Assembly (NCBI RefSeq): GCF_029873635.1
Contig: NC_080420.1
Span: forward strand, 122,396,719-122,460,718
DNA length: 64,000 bases
Direction of reading: 5' to 3'
Source: Malania oleifera
Lineage: Eukaryota; Streptophyta; Magnoliopsida; Santalales; Ximeniaceae
Every line of letters begins with the position of its first letter. Position 1 is the stretch's first letter. The translations under genes were made by a program, and so were the position numbers. The notes beneath the pieces are model-generated. The model was not told the DNA's origin. It did not search any database and saw only the letters and a program-made list of their open reading frames with translations. Of the stretch, positions 56,301 through 64,000 are shown in pieces.

Positions 56301-59300
56301 GACTTGATGTACGACTCAAAAGAAGAGATGGGCAGTATGTGTGCAAAACCCAAAAATATAATAGAGCTCATTCCAGGAAGCACTCCTAAGAGTAAGTCTA
56401 GTAGGACCACTTATAGAGGATACACACCATTGATCCCTCTCTTTCACTTCGATAATAACAGAAAGGGAATAGAACCCCACTAAATTATCTACTTTCAAGA
56501 TAGACTGGGAATCCCACATGATAAGAACACCACCGGAGGCGCCTCGAGAGGGTAAAAAGTCCCATTCCTTACAATGATCACCCCAAATGCTCCTAATAAT
56601 CCCTTGATCAATCATCTCCATTTTAGTTTCCTGAATCAATACGATGTCCGGGGAGTGTTTAGACAACACTTCCTTAATTAAGCTCCTTTTCCTCTCACCC
56701 CCTAGACCTCTCGCATTCCACTTGATGATCTTCATAATTTAACCCGCTTTGCACCCTTCCCGTCCCCTTCCCCCCACCTCTCATAATTAATGGAGGAAAC
56801 CAAATTTCTTAGTGCTTTTTGAACTTTCTTCTTCCTTCTCTCATTGGTTCTGGGGCTCAAACCCAACCTCACCTCCTTCCCTAATGGGTCTTCTAATTTC
56901 AGGCCCAGGTCTTCTTGGAGCTTGTGCGAGTCTATTGAGTCTCTCTCATCTCCCTTAGAGCTAAACTAACAGCCCTCCCCCCTACAAGAATCCTTCATCT
57001 GGCATAAAGTATTAGAGACAAGATGAGGCTGGTTAGAAGGAGAAGGATACCACTATGCTATTATTAGTTCTAGAGGAACCCAGATCCCCCAAGGAAGCAT
57101 CTACTGTCTCATCATTAAACCCCCCCATTGCCCAAGGAAGAACCAAATTACTGACATGAAGGAGATTAATTTCAGGGTTAGAAGACAAAGACCCCTTTTC
57201 AAATGAGGCATTCAATTGATCTGATCAGTGATTAATAGGGTCCTTACCTGTCTGTGTACATGCAGGAACCCTATGTTGGCTACTTGGCTTTTATTCTCCT
57301 TTTATAGTGAGGTGGTACCAGCTAGAGCATTCTGCCTTGAGCCAAACAGATCCTCATTTTTTTTATGCTCCTTCAAATAATTGGAATAACCTGTTATCTT
57401 CAGCAAGTTCAAGCTGAGCTCTTATCTGATCAGCTGCTGGAGTAAAATCTGAATCCAAATAATGACTAACCCTCTCCAAAGGCTGAGAACTCATTACTGG
57501 AAGATTGGCTTCATCTGGCCCCATCCGAATAGTCTGTTGCAAATCAGGAGACCTTTGAAGGCCTTATCTCCAGATGTTTGTGTGCTTTGTTACTTGAACT
57601 CTGAGTCGACATCTCATTTGTTCTTATATTGTGATTTTTCTTGGAGCATTTGGAATAAATTATTTGGTACGTTGGGAGAAGCTTGGGTTTGTCCAGTGTC
57701 GGTGGAAGGAATGTTGGCTATTTATTTTGAAGGTTCTGGAAGAAGGAAGGATAGGGCTGCTCTTTTGGAAATGTGGAATTTTTGCAGTGCTGTGGGGTTT
57801 ATGGCTGGAGTGCAATGCACAGATTTTTGAAGGGAAAAAATTAAACTGGTCGTTGGGTTGGGAAAAGATTCATTACTTAGCCCCTCTCTATGGTGCATTG
57901 GTTTTGGATGTTTTAAAGGAGTGATCTTTTCAGAAATTCAGCAAGATTGGAGGAATTTTTTGCTTTGATAATGTGTTTTTTAGTGCTTTGAGTTTATTTT
58001 CTCTGGACTTTTCCAGAATTTTAATGGGATATGTCTCATTCTCCTCTTTGTAAATTCTTCTCTTTTTAATGAAATCTCTTCTTTTGCTATTAAAAAAAAA
58101 TCGTAGGAACTCCAGCGAGGGAAGCAAAAATGGAAAATATTTCTCTGGTAGCTAGATTGAGGAGCTATATTTCTTTGGTAGCTAGAGTGAGGAGCTAAAT
58201 TGGGTTGGTACTTGGTAGGAGCGGCGGTGGTACTTGGGCAGTGAAACACCTTCATATTATAAACAGACTTGAAGCTATTAGTGATGACCAGGAACTGGAA
58301 AGCAAAGAGAATTGCACGTTGTGCAGGTTTTTCTGTTGGTGGAATTTAAGGATTGATCTCGTCATCAAGTTTTAGGAACGAAATACATACTGTTTTTTTA
58401 GATTTTTTTTTCCTTAATCTTTTGTTGCAATTTTCAAATTAGTACTATGTGAAAACTGATATGTGGGCTCACTTTATGAGAAGGTACATTTAAAACATAT
58501 ATTTTTATCTTTCAAAAAAGTTCTTGTCATAGTTTACCTAAAATGCTTCACGTGCTTGATGTTAAATATTTAGAAGCAAAAGACTTCGAAATATGTTGGA
58601 TTTTAGGGTTATTGGTGTTCCTTTTTTTTTTCCCCACCTCTTACTTGTTTTAAGTGGAATATAAAAGTAACTATGTCTTTTTTTAAAGAAAAAAACATGG
58701 GATGAGACCTGAAAATTTTTCATGTGGTAGCTCTTCTTTGTGCTGTTGATAAAACTTGAAGATTGTTCTCAACGGCAAGTGATTTTACAGTGGGAAGGAG
58801 TCTGAGCTTTTAACTAATTTTTTTAGCAGCGTAATTGCTAGACTCCTGCAGGTCGACAACAAAGAATGCTCTTATATTTTCTCCTAAAAGGTCCAAAATT
58901 CTAATATTCATTATGAAATTGGAGTCTATGGGGAATCGGGGATCTATTGGTGTCAAAATAATTTGGAATTTGTGAGTCAGAAAAAAGTCATGGAGAGTTG
59001 GAGAGATAGCCTCAATGTGAAAGGAAGTTGTTTTGAGGAAAGAATGATGTATCATAGCATAGTTTACAGACACTTAATTCAAAAAGTAAACTGGGAACAG
59101 TTGAATTAACCTAGTCCAGCTGTGTGTGAGTGCTTTTTTGCTTGATCAAAAGTTGAGATAAAACTAGGGAATTATCCTAATAATTGATAATTTTGTTAAA
59201 AGGTGTTTATTTGCTGAGGAAGAATGTTTGCTGGTGTTAGTGTTGGGTTTGCCTCTTTGCTAGTTCACTGTCGATTTTCCATTATCTTGAAGTGTCAAAT

Positions 59301-60598
59301 ATTAGTATCCTTGCCTCTCAAAGTTCAACCAACCAAGCATTGGATGCTGGTATCCCAGGATCTTGTAAGGGTCCAACTATCAGAGTTGATTTTATGATTA
59401 CCATTAGATTTTACTTTTTTATTTGGTGCTTTTTGACCTAGTACATACACTCGTAATGGTCCATATTTGTTCTTTCTTTTGTTTAACAGTTGGAAAGTGT
59501 TCCTTTGATGGTGCACGGAGTATGGTCTGATGATCCTGCATCACAATTTGATGCCACCACTCAGTTCAGAAAGTTGTTGTCAATTGGTATGTCTGGACAA
59601 TGGGAGCTTTTTTTTGTTAAAAATCTGCCTGTTTAGATTGTTGACATCTGTTTGTCTTTCTGTATAGAGCGTTGCCCTCCTATTGACGAGGTAATCAGGG
59701 CAGGTGTTGTTCCTCGGTTTGTGGAGTTTCTTGGAAGGCATGATCTGCCTCAACTGCAAGTATGAACTCTTCTTTGTATATTGTTTTTTCTCACCTGATT
59801 GAAATAACGTGCATGGATATATCAACACTGTCAAGCTTAATTTTCCCGATCTGTGCAGTTTGAGGCGGCATGGGCTTTGACTAATGTTGCATCTGGTACA
59901 TCAGAACATACACGAGTTGTCATTGAACATGGTGCTGTCCCCATGTTTGTACAACTTCTTAGCTCGGTCAGTGATGATGTCAGAGAGCAGGTTGACTTTT
60001 GCCTCCATTCCTTGACCACTGTTATATTACTAAAACAGCTTGGCAAATTCTCTTGATCTTTGAGTAGGAACTCCACATTACTTAATAATGTTTTGTTGCT
60101 TTGTGAATAATTTATTTGATAACTTGGCAATGCATATAATTCTAATATAGAAAGATGGGAATTTGTTTTTTTTTTTTTTTTTTGCTTTTCTCCTATTCAA
60201 AGATATTTGTGATTCCATATTTCAAAGAAAATATTCCTTGTTCTTACCAATTTCATTATTACCATCTCAATATGCTGATGATTTTATATGGTTATATATG
60301 CCAAAATTAAATAATTATTTACTATTCACTCCTGCTTATTTAAATTATTATTGTGTGAATACTGCAATATTTGCAATCCTCAGTTCTTTGCCCTGTAAAC
60401 AGGCAGTGTGGGCTTTGGGAAATGTTGCTGGTGACTCTCCAAGTTGTAGGGATCTTGTTCTTAGTCATGGTGCACTCATGCCACTATTAGCTCAGTTAAA
60501 TGAACACTCTAAACTGTCTATGCTGAGGAATGCAACATGGACATTGTCTAACTTTTGCCGTGGCAAGCCAGCTACGCCATTTGAAAAGGTTTTAAGAC

Positions 60599-60630
<32 letters not shown>

Positions 60631-61212
60631 TTTTAATAGATGTTTTGAAGAACCTTGCAGATGAGATGATAGGTTAAATATTTGTCCTATTCAAGTTCCA
60701 TATTGTTTGGTGAGTTATGTTGGTGTTAAAATTTTCTTCCTCTTTGGATTTCAGGTGAAACCTGCACTACCAATTCTTCAGCAACTTATCCATTTAAACG
60801 ATGAAGAAGTTCTAACAGACGCTTGCTGGGCACTTTCTTATCTTTCTGATGGTCCAAATGACAAAATTCAGGCTGTGATTGAAGCAGGTGTCTGTGCACG
60901 GCTTGTAGAACTTCTGCTGTAAGTTCTTTGTTCTCTGCATGCTGCAGTATCCCTTGACATAATTTTTTTTTTCTTCTAGTATTAGTTGTTTAGAACCTGT
61001 ACTCTTCTTTGAGTGATTACAGGAACATTTTGCTCCCATCTCTTCTTCTTCTTCTGGTGGGACTTTTTTTATAGTCTTTCTTTACAGTTTAGGATCTTTT
61101 AGACTTGTACTAACTAAATCTGTGTTCAACAAGTCATCCATCGCCTACTGTCCTTATTCCTGCTCTACGAACGGTGGGAAACATTGTCACGGGTGATGAT
61201 GCTCAGACTCAG
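47172..61212 (+). CDS. Importin subunit alpha, exons 1-7 (gene continues beyond the window)
   Basis: Importin alpha binds cargo nuclear-localisation signals through armadillo (ARM) repeats and hands the cargo to importin beta through its N-terminal IBB domain. Exons: 47172-47390, 59490-59586, 59668-59759, 59859-59990, 60403-60588, 60755-60918, 61134-61212; all introns are GT-AG and phases join without a stop (323 codons). IBB features are RRRRED (residues 26-31) and KKRREG (47-52). ARM signatures in order: [51 protein letters not shown] and [12 protein letters not shown]; the W...N pairs that hold NLS side chains are present. Plant importin alphas are about 530 residues, so the last ARM repeats are outside. 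Intron 1 is 12,099 bp, swollen by a LINE, a Ty3 element and an L1; the other internal introns are 80-410 bp. The paralogue number is not assigned. Confidence 0.93.
47391..48159 (+). other. Importin-alpha intron 1, part before the LINE
   Basis: Ordinary T-rich intron sequence beginning GTACCC. No coding or repeat recognised. Confidence 0.6.
48130..51108 (+). mobile_element. RTE LINE insertion in importin-alpha intron 1
   Basis: The 3' end is about 36 nt after the stop codon and finishes in a (TTG)n-type tail (GTTTTGTTGTTGTTGTTG), usual for RTE elements instead of poly(A). The 5' border is not certain and no TSD was identified. Confidence 0.8.
48160..51072 (+). CDS. RTE-type LINE, endonuclease-reverse transcriptase, uninterrupted 970 codons
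   Basis: A single protein that nicks target DNA and copies its RNA. The first ATG is at 48160. N-terminal APE-like endonuclease: TWNIGTL (N26), LQETKW (E53), [11 protein letters not shown] (D159, N161), [10 protein letters not shown] and [10 protein letters not shown]. Reverse transcriptase: [16 protein letters not shown] (D625), [16 protein letters not shown], and [12 protein letters not shown] (FADD, 714-717). C-terminus: [23 protein letters not shown] and a final HIADPT. All catalytic residues looked for are present and there is no stop or frameshift, so the insertion is young or under selection. It lies in sense orientation in importin-alpha intron 1. The 3' end resembles the copies at 42893-43219 and 62831-63000. 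Confidence 0.92.
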   Translation: MFWMTYMGNLKSLGSIRQLVSRATWNIGTLMGKSMEIVDTMIRRRINIICLQETKWVGEKAREIDKSGFKFWYTGKEKHKNGVGIIIDKNLKDSVVDVIRVRDRIIKIKMVLGQEIINIISAYAPQVGLAENLKRQFWEDMDSIIQGIPRTEKIFIGGDLNGHVGRDNKNYERIHRGYGYGDKNEYGEMILDFAMSYDFSIMNTCFKKREEHLITFKSGQNRSQIDFFLTRRVDRVSCKDCKVIPGESLTTQHRVLVLDICIKKWKKKDKINQCRRTRWWNLKGENIIKFKDKMIKDGDWTLEDGIDSNTLWNRLANSIKKIAKEILGESRGRFSNSKESWWWDKDVQKIMKAKRIWYKTWQKCRNNDNFEKYKEPRKDAKRAVSEAKYRSFNSLYDRLDTKEGERDIFKLAKVRERKNKNLGNVKCIKSEDDIVLVKDEDIKERWRSYFSKLFNENQIEGLNLELSNEEKTKNIRFIRKIRVNEVKFALKKMKNRKAMGPDNIPIEVWKCLGDNGIIWLTNLFNSIVKTKKMPDEWRKSTLIPIYKNKGDIQNCNNYRGIKLMSHMMKLWERVVEQRLRLEMKISENQFGFMPGRSTTEAIYLLRRLMEKFKEKKRDLHMIFIDLEKAYDRIPREVLWWVLEKKGVCCRYTDVIKDMYDGVMTSVKTIDGETREFPITIGVHQGSALSPYLFALVMDQLTKSIQKEVPWCMLFADDIVLIEETRDGVEAELELWREALESRGFKISRNKTEYMKCNFSNDRRNIGDKVKLDDEEINSTCRFRYLGSIMQAEGEIEDDVMHRVKAGWVKWRSSSSVLCDRRIPLKLKGKFYRTSIRPAMLYGSECWATKKHNIQKVKVAEMRMLRWISGTTLKDKLRNEHIRGKLGVAPIEDKIREGRLRWYGHLQRRPYSAPVRKSDLVTVGGSRRGRGRPKITWEEIVSKDLMSLNLSKEMVHDRINWRKRIHIADPT
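51109..51374 (+). other. Intron sequence between LINE and Ty3 element
   Basis: Non-coding; nothing recognised. Confidence 0.5.
51375..51893 (-). mobile_element. 3' LTR of the Ty3 element
   Basis: Plus strand TGTCACAAGTCGAC to CTCGTGACA. The minus strand before it reads CGCAAAAGTGCGGGAG, a poor polypurine tract. Confidence 0.88.
52480..53012 (-). pseudogene. Integrase of the Ty3 element
   Basis: Zinc-binding part with [20 protein letters not shown], then [38 protein letters not shown] and [19 protein letters not shown]. Two catalytic Asp and the Glu appear kept, but the usual SDRD is SGQD. Reading is in two frames with a break near 52770 and stops after LRHFVNDN. Confidence 0.75.
53009..53765 (-). 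pseudogene. Protease C-terminal part and rump RT of the Ty3 element
   Basis: The frame begins [15 protein letters not shown] (after the protease) and reaches the RT start ([25 protein letters not shown]). It then jumps directly to the RT thumb ([33 protein letters not shown]). The palm motifs ([14 protein letters not shown] and the DD box) are absent, as is RNase H. Confidence 0.75.
53793..53993 (-). pseudogene. Aspartic protease active-site part of the Ty3 element
   Basis: [20 protein letters not shown] includes the catalytic DTGA motif, followed by THNFVS. Separated from the downstream protease part by a stop near 53790. Confidence 0.75.
54103..55178 (-). pseudogene. Gag of the Ty3 element
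   Basis: The N-terminal part (55178-54843) is probably coiled-coil ([17 protein letters not shown]). The gag core (54696 on) has [18 protein letters not shown] and [16 protein letters not shown], and a zinc-knuckle start CYLCRGP whose later Cys/His are lost. The two parts are separated by a frame break near 54700-54840. Confidence 0.75.
55188..55198 (-). other. Primer-binding site of the Ty3 element
   Basis: Minus strand TGGTATCAGAG, two bases inside the 5' LTR; initiator tRNA-Met type. Confidence 0.88.
55201..55719 (-). mobile_element. 5' LTR of the Ty3 element
   Basis: Plus strand TGTCACGGGCCGAC to CTCATGACA, aligned end to end with 51375-51893 without length change. Confidence 0.9.
55720..56140 (+). 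other. Intron sequence between Ty3 element and L1
   Basis: Non-coding; nothing recognised. Confidence 0.5.
56350..56735 (-). pseudogene. L1 ORF2 endonuclease N-terminus (inverted part)
   Basis: [20 protein letters not shown] contains the N of the endonuclease, followed by IVLIQETKM (catalytic E) and a run with GGVLIMWDS and WNELYYIFG. Similarity ends near 56350, before the GDFN motif. Upstream on the same strand (56760-57540) is low-complexity, ORF1-like coding. Confidence 0.75.
57540..57830 (+). pseudogene. L1 ORF2 C-terminus, zf-RVT-like (non-inverted part)
   Basis: [20 protein letters not shown] with CxxC and HxxxxC spacing followed by [11 protein letters not shown] is the zinc-binding region (zf-RVT) found at the end of plant L1 ORF2. 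3' UTR and poly(A) follow to 58100. Confidence 0.75.
58103..59489 (+). other. Importin-alpha intron 1, last part
   Basis: Non-coding. At 58137-58200 a phrase of about 40 bp (TGGTAGCTAGAGTGAGGAGC) is repeated twice. It ends with TTTGTTTAACAG. Confidence 0.6.
59490..59586 (+). CDS. Importin-alpha exon 2
   Basis: Acceptor TTTAACAG; encodes [20 protein letters not shown] and continues [11 protein letters not shown]. Donor ATTG/GTATGT, phase 1. First ARM repeat helix region. Confidence 0.9.
59668..59759 (+). CDS. Importin-alpha exon 3
   Basis: Acceptor CTGTATAG; encodes [20 protein letters not shown] and continues [11 protein letters not shown]. Donor CAA/GTATGA, phase 0. Confidence 0.9.
59859..59990 (+). 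CDS. Importin-alpha exon 4
   Basis: Acceptor CTGTGCAG; encodes [20 protein letters not shown], then [14 protein letters not shown] and SDDVREQ. Donor CAG/GTTGAC, phase 0. Contains an NLS-groove W...N pair. Confidence 0.92.
60403..60588 (+). CDS. Importin-alpha exon 5
   Basis: Acceptor TGTAAACAG; encodes [20 protein letters not shown] through [20 protein letters not shown]. Donor AAG/GTTTTA, phase 0. Two ARM repeats with conserved W...N pairs. Confidence 0.93.
60604..60631. repeat. (TA)n tract in importin-alpha intron 5
   Basis: About 14 TA dinucleotides just after the donor. Confidence 0.9.
60755..60918 (+). CDS. Importin-alpha exon 6
   Basis: Acceptor GGATTTCAG; encodes [20 protein letters not shown] through [14 protein letters not shown]. 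Donor CT/GTAAGT, phase 2. The Cys-Ala in GVCARL is unusual: family members usually have a VP-type pair after the G. Confidence 0.9.
61134..61212 (+). CDS. Importin-alpha exon 7
   Basis: Acceptor TTCAACAAG; encodes [20 protein letters not shown] and DDAQTQ. Donor CAG/GTATTT, phase 0. No exon continuing with the next ARM repeat is found in 61213-64000. Confidence 0.88.
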
Positions 61213-62344
61213 GTATTTATGGTGTTTGTATGTACATACTAGATTCTTACTGTTACAATATATAGTCATTGTGCAAGATCATTGTTTCCACTATTTGTAT
61301 TAGTATTGGCTTCTTTATTGTAGATAAAGTTGATAGAACTGTTGTGATATCATCTAATATAGTTTTTAAAAATATTACTCAAGATATTGGAGGAAGAGGG
61401 CCCTTCTATTGTGGGATAGGAAGAAAAATAACTTATTGGAAACAGTAGATCAGTAGTAGGTTTTTGCATGGCAATGCATATTTGATTGCATGATTTGCAT
61501 CTGTAGCTAACCTATCTAGTTTGTTGACAAAAGAACATCATGCATAGGTCTGGTACCTGCCCTTTAAGCTTCTATGACTTCTTTAGATCTCTCAGTTTTG
61601 GAAAACAACAGATTTAAAATTTTCTGCTTGGCCCCTTCTGTATTGAACTGAACTTTTGCTAGAAGTTAGTCCACTCTGGCATTTATCATTTAGTGGAGAT
61701 ACATCAGGATATTCAAACCTTCTTTGCTCAAATTCATTAAAGCATTTATTGCATGTGGGATTTGTTGTAATTGGTTTGCCCAAAAGTTACTTTCCTCCAC
61801 TGTTTGTAGCTTCGGCCATGCAGTTGCTTTCTTTTGCTGCACGGAGAATGTGGACCTTTCATTAGGGTATTGACAGTGTTGCACCAGGAGGCCTTTTTCA
61901 AATCTTAGTAATGGTCATGGAGCCAGATTTTTGTCATAAGTAGTTTGTAGAGCATAATTAGTTTAGTTGAAGTGAACCAGTATTTGGATTATCAATGTTC
62001 ACAGTTATTAGCTACTGGTTAATTAGGATGTGGCGGAATGGCCATCTTTCCTGATAGAAGCCCACCAAATAAATGGGGTAAAATCTTTCCTATAGAGTAT
62101 AGAAACAGATTTATATTTTGTGAGCATCTCTTCCCCTTTCTTTGCTAAATAAGTTAAATTTGTTGCCGCCTATCTCATGCTTACAACTGAATATTGATGC
62201 TATACTTTTGGGGTTTTACTGTAATAATTAGTGAAGATAAAACTATGCTTTATGGCCAGTTGCTGGAGGACATAGTATTTTTACCTTGTCACTGTCTCCA
62301 GCTAAACTAGATTACTAAATCGGTGATGTAGAACAGACGACCAG
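61213..62344 (+). other. Importin-alpha intron 7, first part
   Basis: Begins GTATTT. No following ARM exon and no repeat recognised. Confidence 0.55.
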
Positions 62345-62664
62345 AACTTGGGTAAATAGGTTGGAGCATGCTTGAAGGCCTTGTCCCCAGGGCAAGAAGC
62401 ATAGTTTAGTGAGAGTCACTTTAATAATTAGACAATTAGTTATTTAATCTTTTGTGATTGTTGGGAAGTATTTTAATTATGGAGTCTTAGGGATTTTTAA
62501 ATGTCAGGATTTAATTGGAATTTTCATATTTCTTATTTTTCCTCTAAATAAGCACGATGTAACAGAGTGTAGAGAGGCTTGCAATAAATAAAATTGAATT
62601 GTGTATTACCCCCATCCCTCTTTTCTTCTTTCCCTTCCCTCTCTCTCCATGGTTGATCTCCATG
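62345..62664 (+). mobile_element. Possible short LTR (Copia- or TRIM-like)
   Basis: The stretch ending GATCTCCA precedes a PBS-like site. It contains GCAAGAAGCATAGTTTAGTG, and a related phrase (GCAAGAAGCATAATGTAAAC) recurs at about 63672, as expected for a second, incomplete LTR. Ends are not firm. Confidence 0.35.
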
Positions 62665-62666
62665 AT

Positions 62667-62680
62667 CTGGCGTCAGAGCC
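62667..62680 (+). other. PBS-like site
   Basis: CTGGCGTCAGAGCC differs at two bases from the initiator tRNA-Met type TGGTATCAGAGCC. The C-to-G/T-type changes suggest an old copy. Confidence 0.4.
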
Positions 62681-62830
62681 AAAAGATCTGTACTTCCTCC
62701 TCTCTTCTCCTCCCTCCTGTTGAATCACTAGCTGCCTGCCTCCTCATTCTTATTCTATCACAGAGAAAAAAAAAATCCTGTTGTGAGTTGTTACCATCGT
62801 TGTTCGATGACACATTCTCAATAATCAGAT

Positions 62831-63000
62831 CCAACAACAACAAACAAAAAGAAATCAAGCTGTGTTTGACTAAGTGGGGTCGGTCACATGAATCCTTTTC
62901 CACCTATTTAAAAGATCTTGGACAATTTCCTCTAATAATTTGAAGGCTGTTGTATCCTTAATCCAAGTTATTTTAGGTCTCTCCCAAAATAATCATTCCA
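62831..63000 (-). mobile_element. 5'-truncated RTE LINE, 3' end only
   Basis: Starts at a CCAACAACAACAAAC tail and reads GACTAAGTGGGGTCGG and ATGAATCCTTTTCC, matching the end of the intact LINE (51030-51108) in reverse orientation. Confidence 0.75.
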
Positions 63001-64000
63001 CTGATTGGTCTTTAGCATCTCCTCTCCATCATGCCATTGCTGCCGTTCCCCATTGTTGGTGATGCTGAAACCTGGCATCAATCATCCTGCAAGCCACCCC
63101 AACACCTCGTGCTAGCCCTAGTCTCCTTCATGCCTTCACTTTTGTTCGAAGAAGCAGCTGAAGGCCTTTAAGGTCAGACCAAGCCAGTAGCCAGCCAGGT
63201 TGTCAGACCAAGCAGTAGCCACCCATCAACCTGGCCCGAGCTGACCCATCCAGAACCAGGTTTCTTAGGTGACCCCCTCACCGGCTAAGACTGATTCAAC
63301 AGTGTTTCCCACTGATTTATTCCTTCTCATTTTCCCATCAGAGCCAAAAAAGAAAAGAAAAAAAAATGGTGACCGAATCTATTGCCAAACTTTCTTTAAA
63401 GGTTAAATGCAGCACATGGAAGACTCCATCAATGAGCTCTACTTATGATACAAAAGCTGTCATCTCAAGTTTTTGGCAAAGTTCCAATTGGCTCTCCATC
63501 TCACAAGGAAAGCAGTACCACTACTGCTGCTCCTGTTATTGCGTCTAGAGGAGATTAGCCCAATTTTTGAAATATTAGACTAGATGTTTCTGATTTTCAT
63601 GGTGATGGCAGTCCTGACAAGTTTTAAGTGATTCAAACATGGGCTTAGCCTACTTGGAGGCTTCATCTAAGAGCAAGAAGCATAATGTAAACAGAGTCAA
63701 TTTGATACGTGTGTGTGTGTGTGTGAAGAGTACAAAATACATATTTTGAAAATGATGAAAAAATAAGGTATTATGTATTTGCTAAAACTAATTTATTTTG
63801 TATGAAGTTTTAATATAAATAAAATTATTGATTGAGAAATCATGTAGAAAATAAAAAAGGTTAGTTAGATTTAATAGTTCAACCCCGAAAGGCCACCTCC
63901 ACATTGTACATGGCTTCTAGGCTTGTGCAGGCTTGATTGCTTGAAACAACTGTTTCCCAGGACATGAAGACTAAGGACTCTCAACGCTCTCTCTTCTTTT
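63001..64000 (+). other. Importin-alpha intron 7 continuing to the window edge
   Basis: No exon recognised. CT-rich sequence at 63050-63330, a second LTR-like phrase near 63640-63700 and (GT)n at about 63709-63725. Confidence 0.45.

Larger units (their letters stand above)
56141..58102. mobile_element. L1-type LINE insertion with inverted 5' part
   Basis: GTAGGAACTC flanks the insertion (56131-56140 and 58103-58112). The left part is minus-strand (ORF1 end and ORF2 endonuclease start, about 57540 to 56350); the right part is plus-strand (ORF2 C-terminus from about 57540 and a poly(A) run 58092-58100). The middle of ORF2, with the RT, is missing. About 200 bp at the left end (56141-56350) are not explained. 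Confidence 0.7.

Noticed and set aside
60163..60636. Continuous plus-strand frame of 157 codons
   Set aside because: It is importin-alpha exon 5 plus flanking intron; a good acceptor at 60402 and donor at 60589 give the real exon.
63366..63548. Plus-strand frame starting MVTESIAKLSLKVK after an A-rich stretch
   Set aside because: No similarity recognised and no splice signals linking it to importin-alpha; probably part of LTR-element debris in intron 7.

Overview
The window looks like nuclear DNA of a flowering plant, probably a eudicot: AT-rich, GT-AG introns, CT- or GA-rich 5' leaders and many nested retrotransposons. I found no prokaryotic or organellar features. All coordinates were counted by hand and no search was run. 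I recognise two host genes. One is a small, GC-richer minus-strand reading frame at 5707-5949 for an 80-residue protein with a C-terminal membrane segment. The other is the first seven exons (323 codons) of an importin-alpha gene on the plus strand, starting at 47172 and running off the right edge after 61212.

Positions 1-4036 hold a stack: a Copia-like gag remnant with its 5' LTR, invaded by a second LTR, which is in turn invaded by group-A LTRs. Positions 4037-12755 are mostly unassigned AT-rich DNA around the small gene. From 12756 to 46410 the window is almost continuous LTR-retrotransposon debris. I define five LTR groups by sequence: A (about 2.1 kb, seven copies), B (25032-27786), C (29309-34016, interrupted), D (37411-39530) and E (34541-36628). 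Solo LTRs with target-site duplications (TSDs) I could read: 597-2824 (CAATT), 16537-18675 (CAAAA), 22586-24750 (CACAC), 25032-27786 (AAAAC), 34541-36628 (TTTTC), 44339-46410 (AATAA), and 31852-33940 with one mismatch. Ty3/gypsy coding remnants, probably Tekay/Del-like chromovirus, lie at 15430-22005 and 28330-29100, all broken by stops, frameshifts, nesting and one apparent inversion.

The importin-alpha gene has a 12.1-kb first intron. It contains an RTE-type LINE with an uninterrupted 970-codon frame (48160-51072), a 4.3-kb Ty3 element with two 519-bp LTRs but no reverse-transcriptase core (51375-55719), and a head-to-head L1 insertion (56141-58102). Intron 7 is at least 2.8 kb and contains LTR and LINE scraps.

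The most unusual signal is inside the LTRs. Groups A to D, otherwise strongly diverged, share one layout: a palindrome array (A and D), a TATA box, a CT-rich leader, a GTAAG-type splice donor, a TTTCAG-type acceptor, a short exon of about 65 nt, a second donor CAG/GTAAGG, and about 1 kb ending in a CTGAGAGGTGTCTCACCC motif and another acceptor. The sequence at the second donor is nearly the reverse complement of the sequence just before the second acceptor, so the ends of the putative intron could pair. Each group carries its own tandem repeat inside that interval. This suggests a spliced, structured, LTR-encoded leader kept across several retrotransposon groups; it is an inference that needs RNA evidence.
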